Assembly: GCA_021234155.1 (NCBI GenBank)
Contig: JAJEKV010000036.1
Span: 5,090,209 to 5,154,208, forward strand
DNA length: 64,000 nt
Direction: 5' to 3'
Source: Isoetes taiwanensis
Lineage: Eukaryota > Streptophyta > Lycopodiopsida > Isoetales > Isoetaceae
A program made the translations under genes and the position numbers. Position 1 is the stretch's first letter. Each line of letters opens with the position of its first letter. Below the pieces are notes generated by a model. The model did no database searches. It saw only the letters and a list, made by a program, of their open reading frames with translations, and was not told where the DNA came from. Positions 58,872 through 64,000 of this stretch are shown piece after piece.

Positions 58872-59856
58872 CATTTAGCGACGTCTATAGCGACGTCTAG
58901 GTCACGTCTATGCGACGCCCGACGACGCGGATACGTGACGCCGCATCGACATCGCCGCCGCATCGCCGCGATGCGACGGCGCCGCATGCGACGCCTGGCA
59001 GACGTGACACGCATATGACGCTAGACGCGTGACACGTATCGTGACTTAGACGTCGCATGCGACGTGACACGTGGAATATACACGTGGAATATACACGCGG
59101 AACATCAACAAAATCCACGAAAAGCCGTAAAAGCCCGGTTTACGCCGCATGCGGCGTGACACGTGGAATATACACGGGAATATACACGCTGAACATCAAC
59201 AAAATCCACGCTGCGTCGCAGCCACGTATACGCCGCGATGCGACGTGACACGGGAATATACACGCGGGAATATACGCCACATACGCCACATATACGCATC
59301 GACGCGTCATACATTCCGGTGATACACGACGCCGCATGCACGCCACCGCAAACATCCACCGGGCGAGACACTGCCGCCCACCAGCGCACAAGTCCACCCC
59401 GGCATGACATGGGCCAAGTATTAGACCGCCGCGATGCGACGGACGCCGCAATTGTCCACCCTCGGGCGTGACACCGCCCTCTTCCCCGGCGCCAAGTCCA
59501 CCCGGGCGTGACAGATGGGCTGGCATCAGATGCTGTATGCGACGCGGACGCCGCAATCGCCCACCGGGCGTGACACTCGTTTCTCCACTGGCTTCAAGTC
59601 CACCGGGCGCGATGTGATGGGCCAAAGTCATCAGACGCCGCAGCGACGCGGACGCCGCAGCATCCGCCACAGCGACACCCGCCGCCCACCGCACAGCGCC
59701 CACTGGCGGGCGCGGATCCGCCACGCCACGATGTCGACGCCGTCGCGTAGACGTCGCATGCGACGTTCCTGCGACGTGGCGTCGCATTGACGTCGCATGG
59801 TCACGTCAATTATGACGTCACGTGACTCAGACGTCGCAAGCCCACGTCGCTAAATG
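58872..59856. mobile_element. CpG-dense repeat with 13-bp terminal inverted repeats (985 bp)
   Basis: CATTTAGCGACGT at 58872-58884 is exactly inverted at 59844-59856. The interior is packed with CGCATGCGACG-type palindromes and CpG, unlike anything else in the window. Two internal tandem arrays occur: about three copies of a 90-bp unit (59055, 59147, 59235; CATGCGACGTGACACG followed by GGAATATACACG and often AACATCAACAAAATCCACG) and about four copies of a 105-bp unit (near 59340, 59441, 59546, 59650; GGACGCCGCA..GTCCACCGGGCGTGACA). Long open frames on both strands are by-products of the repeats. It resembles a non-autonomous DNA transposon by its termini, but no target duplication is certain. 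It lies just upstream of the methyltransferase exons, probably within or replacing its 5' part. Confidence 0.6.
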
Positions 59857-59985
59857 TTCATTCTCTTGTTGTGAAGCATGCTTTTTCGTGTGCCAAATTA
59901 ACTAAAAAGTGATTTGTAAAAGCTAAAAACAACAAAAACAAGGACAATATTTTCCGAAATACCAAATACATATTCCAGAATACAA

Positions 59986-60132
59986 AGTGTATTCCAGAAT
60001 ACACTCCGCCTAAAGTCAAAAGGCAAAGTGTATTCAATACACTTTGCTTACACAAGAAGGGCAAAGTGTATTCCTGAATACACTTTGCCCTTCAGACGAA
60101 AGGCAAAGTGTATTCCGGAATACACTTTTGCC
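59986..60132. repeat. Four consecutive palindromes built on GCAAAGTGTATTC/GAATACACTTTGC
   Basis: Palindromes at 59986-60005 (AGTGTATTCC/AGAATACACT), 60023-60047 (12-bp arms, one-base centre), 60059-60090 (15-bp arms, two-base centre) and 60102-60132 (15-bp arms with one extra T). All share the same arm sequence but have different centres. The core TATTCCGGAATA recurs outside the cluster at about 60393 and 60439, and a related TATTCTGGAATA near 58028 inside a methyltransferase intron. Confidence 0.9.
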
Positions 60133-60530
60133 CACCAAAGTAAACTATAAAAGATCCAAAAGACGTACTATATACTTTACATGCTTACCTGTCCATAATT
60201 TTCGCTATATAAACCAGAATACAACAACCGTGAATAAGAATAGAAGGCGCTCGCTCTGACGAATACGCTCTGTGAAAGCGGAATACGCAACTGAGGCGCT
60301 CAATTTTCTTTTTTAAAGGTAGACTATTGTCAATTATCTTTTTCTATGTAAAGTGGAATACGTCTTGTCCAGACAGTCTGGACTAGCATATTCCGGAATA
60401 GGATGCACTCACACAACAAATGCATCACACCAAACAGTATTCCGGAATAGCTTTTTGTATTTTCGAATAGAAATTGCACAACCGCCTAGTGAGTTACTTA
60501 AATGTCCCCATTGTTTTGCAGTTGTTTAAG
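60133..60530. other. Spacer with isolated TATTCCGGAATA motifs
   Basis: No gene. Two isolated copies of the palindromic motif (near 60393 and 60439) and a short palindrome GTCCAGACAGTCTGGAC at about 60368. A TTGTTTTGCAG acceptor-like site lies just before the ORF that starts at 60531. Confidence 0.5.
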
Positions 60531-61181
60531 ATGGTTAACCGCGTCGTGAACAACCTTCCACCACCATTTGTTTTCTCTAGTACCTCTACTTCAGATGGAA
60601 CACGTGACGCAGATGCTTCTCCGACTCCTACCTCGACAAGGTCTTTGTTGCTCCTCGAAGACACTCCGAGTCCAATAACTAATAGACTGCCACCACCTTT
60701 CCAAATCTCTCAAAGTCCAGTAGGAAACCGGTTGCCACCTCCTTTCATTACCTCACCTGTTGCACGTAGTAATCTTCCACCACATTTTTGTACCAGCTTT
60801 AGAAAAATAAAGCTCAAATTCTTACTTGTAGGGCACACTCACGATCAGATTTACCAAATGTTCAGCAGATTTTTTGTGCGCCTTAGAAGGAAGAAGGTTT
60901 TTTCTCTTCCTACTTTAGTTCGAATTATTGAAGATTCTTACACTCCCATTCCAATGATTGAGCTTCTTAAAGAGACTGCTGACTTCAGAGAGTTTGTTTT
61001 CTCTCAACGTTCAGGCAGAGAACAAGCTGTGAACAAGTTGAATGATCTCACCTTTCAACATCACATCAAGTTCTACTTGAGGGATGGACAAAGCTTCTTA
61101 CAGGGGAAGAAGTACACCACAACTAAGGACTGGAGTCCACCAGAGGGATTGCGCTCCCTTATCCAGACACTTGCTTCATAG
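60531..61181 (+). CDS. ORF with Pro-rich repeats and a DUF7869-like tail
   Basis: ATG 60531 opens a 216-codon frame. Residues 1-95 are Ser/Thr/Pro-rich and carry a repeated NxLPPPF element (NNLPPPF, NRLPPPF twice, SNLPPHF). From about residue 100 the character changes: KLKFLLVGHTHDQIYQMFSR, FFVRLRRKKVFSLPTLVRII and HHIKFYLRDGQSFLQGKKYT. The LxVGHTHxxIDxxFSR phrase is the conserved end of the DUF7869 domain found in transposase-like proteins of plants, oomycetes and invertebrates. CAGCTTTAG just before AAAAATAAAGCTC could be a splice acceptor, so the N-terminal half may be intronic or a separate exon, making the single ORF a chance fusion. After the stop, another frame continues with ERAEQLPLKNPKNNVCIID. 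The conserved N-terminal part of the domain is absent, so this is a fragment. Confidence 0.55.
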   Translation: MVNRVVNNLPPPFVFSSTSTSDGTRDADASPTPTSTRSLLLLEDTPSPITNRLPPPFQISQSPVGNRLPPPFITSPVARSNLPPHFCTSFRKIKLKFLLVGHTHDQIYQMFSRFFVRLRRKKVFSLPTLVRIIEDSYTPIPMIELLKETADFREFVFSQRSGREQAVNKLNDLTFQHHIKFYLRDGQSFLQGKKYTTTKDWSPPEGLRSLIQTLAS

Positions 61182-63410
61182 AACGTGCTGAGCAACTGCC
61201 TCTCAAAAATCCTAAGAACAATGTGTGCATTATCGATTAAAAATCTTTGGGATGTAAAGAACTCCCAAATCCCACCTTTTCAATCTCCAAATCTTAGGAC
61301 TGTTATGCAACACTCTCTATATTTAGTGATAGATGAAAATACAAATTCGTTTTTACATTTTGCGCTGAAGAAAGTAAACCCAAATAGCTACCATAAATTG
61401 TATTTTCTTAACGCGACGGATGGTATTTTATTATAGTGCAGATTTTCTATCTAAATTTGACATGAATGGATACAATTAACTTACGTTCAAGCTATTTCTT
61501 CAACAACATAACTTCAGAATGTAAGCACCGACATCTATTCACTCATGCATGGGCCTTATTGAATTGTCTAATGCAACACGTGAATAATTGGTATGAAAGA
61601 ATCATGACTTTTCTCCTCCAAGTTATTATTCTGGGTAGGATGGCTTCTAATTTTGATGGCATTATAAACAAAATCATGGCATGCTTCAAATAGTAACCTT
61701 GCAATGTAGTAACCTGGAACCATTGCTTGAGCACAAAAAATGCAATGACAAACACTAGAAATATGCTATTTGGAAGGGCTAATAGAATCTGCCTCTACAA
61801 ATAGAAAAGCTTGATATTGAGAAGTCACATCCAATGTCGTATTGTAAAACGGCTACTTTGGTGCAAACTCAAAAGTAATACTCACAAAATCTTAATTACT
61901 TCTTTTAACTATACTTAGCTAAACAAAAGACAATCCTGAAGCTTGACAATCAGAAAAGACAACTTCAAATGCAAGAACATTGTTGTAGAAAGTGCCCCCA
62001 CTTTTTTTTCAATTATGTAGGGATCCTTTTTTTTCAATTATCTATTCTAGGATCCTATCTTATGTGTGTTATGTTCATGGCATTGGTGCCATGTGCAATA
62101 TGCCTATGATCAAGGTAAATAGCATAATCAAAACCGCAAAATTTATTTTCCAAAGCAGGCCAGTTGTAGTTTGATATTGCAATATCAATTCTATATTCAA
62201 CCAAGAAAATGAACTTGACATTGCAATTGCACAACTACATTGAACAAAAAATAGAACAACATTGTTAGTAAGAAAAATGAACATGTAAGAAACCTACAAT
62301 ATCACCATTGTGGGCGGCGCGTTTTATCTAGGGGGGTTCACATAGTTTTGGCCATACAAACCATGTGAGTGGCCCGAAAGGGTTTGTTTTCCCCTTAAAC
62401 CGTACATATACTCGTACCTAGGGGTAGCTTTTTGGGGTTTTTAGGGCAATTTTGGTACCGTATGTGGCTGGAAAGGGGGTTTCTAAAAAAAATCAAACGT
62501 GTATACAAGGGGGTTTTTGCCGACCCCTTGCACGCAGGTGGCATACCCCCTATACAATAGGTGTACCCCCTGGGGTTTTATCCAATTCAACTATAGGTCC
62601 CAGGGAGAGAGATGTGATGAAGCAAGACAGAACCTGGGTCTGATCTTAGGGCCTCACATTCTAAGGACTAATTAAGGGTCTTAAAGGCCATTCTTTATAC
62701 CTTTATTTGGGGCTTTAGTTTACGCAAGCATGTAATGAGAAAGTTTTAAACTTCAAACATATGATGCACCAATAACACTATCATGCAAAATCTATTTGTG
62801 TCTAAACTAGTGCCTAATCCCAAAATGCCTTGGTTATTATGTGAGAGGCAAACAAGAAATCCATTCTTAGCCTGGCAGAAATCATGCAACACTGTTAAGG
62901 TCAGAACATAGTTGTATTAGTACAAACTAGATATTTAAAGTTCAACCCACAAACAATCTCGCATTTGTTTTTACGAGACAACAAAACAACAAATATGCAA
63001 GCACACCTTCGGGGACCGGAGGGCAACCCTCCGTGCACAGCACCTTGTTTATTTCTGTTCGCCCCGTCGAATTTTTTTGGGCCGCAATATAAGTCTATAT
63101 TTTGATGTCATGTGTTTTGGAACAAATCTGAATGGGCGTCTGGCAGTGATAAGCTACAAGGCACATCGGCGAGAGTGGCGAGGTATAGTGGTGGATCTTT
63201 TAAGGCAATGGACAGTTCGACATGCTTCTGGCATGGCTTCTTCTTCTATGACCTTCTGCTTCTATGGTGCAAGCGTCTGCTTCTATGGAGTTTCAGAGCA
63301 AGAAGAATCGACTTCTATGGCACTCTGCCGCCATAGCCAAGCCGAGCTGAGGCTTCAAATTTGTAAGTCCCCTTTATTTTTTTATTTTTTTTAAGAAGTT
63401 CCCTTTATTC
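61182..63410. other. No supported gene
   Basis: The start may hold the frameshifted end of the preceding ORF (to about 61236). TTTTTTTTCAATTAT is directly repeated near 62002 and 62029. From 62310 to 62640 G- and C-runs alternate (GGGGGTTTTTGCCGACCCC), giving weak local hairpins, perhaps an old element. At 63210-63330 the phrase CTTCTATGG recurs several times. No recognisable coding motif. Confidence 0.4.
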
Positions 63411-63419
63411 TGGCCTTGG

Positions 63420-64000
63420 ACTCTTCTGGCTTTCCCCAAGGTTCTGGTGTCGAAATTCATCTGGCAGTTGTTGCAGGAGCAACAATCCCCAGGATTGGCT
63501 CTGTTGGCACAGTCGCTACGCCACTCTATTGTGTTTAGGAAGCCAGCAATTCCGGCTCAGTTGCCGTGGGCTTTGTTTGAGGATTTGCGGCCATTCCCTC
63601 ATGCTTCGCCTTTTCTTAAAGGTCTCCTCAAGGCCTGGAAGGTGGTCAAGGTTCTCTTTTCATTGGACCCTAGCAGGTGTATGGTAGCCTCCTCGCCCTT
63701 TCTTTGGGTACCCTTGGATTCTCGCATCTCCCTTGGCCTCTTCCCTACACCCGTGTATTTTCGGCGCCGATGGATTGCTGCGGGGTAACATCCATCCGCG
63801 GATCGGTATTGGGAGGGTCATCTCACCGCGCCGGGGAGTTTTTAGGGATCGATTTGGCCTTCTGGCGGGACATTCGGACTTGGGCGAGAATTGCGAATGC
63901 TATTCCATTGCGCTTGTCTTCTCAAGTCAATCGCGTTTGGAAGTCGATAGTGGACTTGATGCATCTCGGTTTGTAGCATCGGCTTATGGGCTTCTAGCGC
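63420..64000 (+). mobile_element. LINE copy, C-terminal ORF2 region (continues past the window)
   Basis: Plus strand: LVSKFIWQLLQEQQSP, ALLAQSLRHSIVFRKPAIPA, LPWALFEDLRPFPHASPFLK, FSLDPSRCMVASSPFLWVPL, then a frameshift and LAFWRDIRTWARIANAIPLR. These correspond piece by piece to the C-terminal part of ORF2 in the complete LINE (LLSKFVLAILEE, SLSHSIVFHKPPRVLARPPW, ALFVDIRPYAMPLHFERG). It starts abruptly around 63420, so it is 5'-truncated, and it runs off the end of the window. Stops and a frameshift make it inactive. Confidence 0.8.

Noticed and set aside
59140-59787. 215-codon minus-strand ORF in the CpG-dense repeat
   Set aside because: Arg/Ala/Gly-rich translation of palindromic tandem repeats; open frames exist on both strands and none has a domain.
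59986-60132. CRISPR-like array
   Set aside because: Units are palindromes of differing length without uniform spacers, in a plant nuclear context; not a CRISPR.

Overview
The window looks like intergenic DNA from a large plant nuclear genome, probably a fern or another free-sporing vascular plant. The plant evidence is an ATL-type RING-H2 gene, a hevein (chitin-binding) domain, the start of a GID1 gibberellin receptor, a pentatricopeptide-repeat fragment, plant-type introns, and CACTA, Helitron/PIF1 and L1-type LINE remnants. The fern-like reading is an inference from taste of the families (a bacterial-type amino-DNA-methyltransferase, a DUF7869-like tail and an unusual DDE transposase), not from a database match. 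Almost nothing here is an intact gene; most of it is transposon, short tandem duplication and decayed gene pieces.

Layout: 0-2.3 kb decayed multi-exon FCP1/NIF-like phosphatase; 2.9-3.25 kb six-copy tandem repeat; 3.6-4.0 kb duplicated PPR piece; 4.2-7.3 kb degenerate DDE-type transposase gene (minus); 12.45-12.65 kb hevein-like peptide gene with a frameshift (minus); 14.35 kb GC-rich foldback; 14.8-16.1 kb 5'-truncated LINE; 16.6-17.1 kb unidentified 184-codon ORF; 20.6-21.8 kb and 39.5-40.3 kb two diverged copies of one retroelement-like repeat; 27.3-35.2 kb a 7.9-kb CACTA-like element with 16-bp terminal inverted repeats, carrying host-gene-like exons and a Helitron/PIF1-like helicase piece; 38.8-39.3 kb DUF4216 piece of a second CACTA; 40.85-41.8 kb duplicated 5' end of a GID1 gene; 44.6-45.3 kb RING-H2 ubiquitin ligase; 47.70-53.90 kb complete-length L1-like LINE (minus) with a poly(A) tail and a perfect 15-bp target-site duplication; 54.8-56.1 kb three foldback hairpins; 57.25-58.76 kb amino-methyltransferase pseudogene (minus); 58.87-59.86 kb a very CpG-rich repeat with inverted termini; 59.99-60.13 kb four consecutive palindromes; 60.5-61.2 kb ORF with a DUF7869-like tail; 63.4 kb to the end another LINE copy (plus).

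The most interesting locus is 57-61 kb: a beta-class bacterial-type DNA amino-methyltransferase gene with spliceosomal introns, next to a CpG-dense palindromic repeat and a transposase-like tail, with one short palindromic motif recurring in and around them. It could be a former host N4/N6 methylation gene or cargo of an undescribed transposon. A second theme is that several recognisable genes (RING-H2, hevein, methyltransferase, LINE) are broken by one-base indels, some in homopolymers; this is either wholesale pseudogenisation or residual assembly error, and it should be settled before any of them is called dead.
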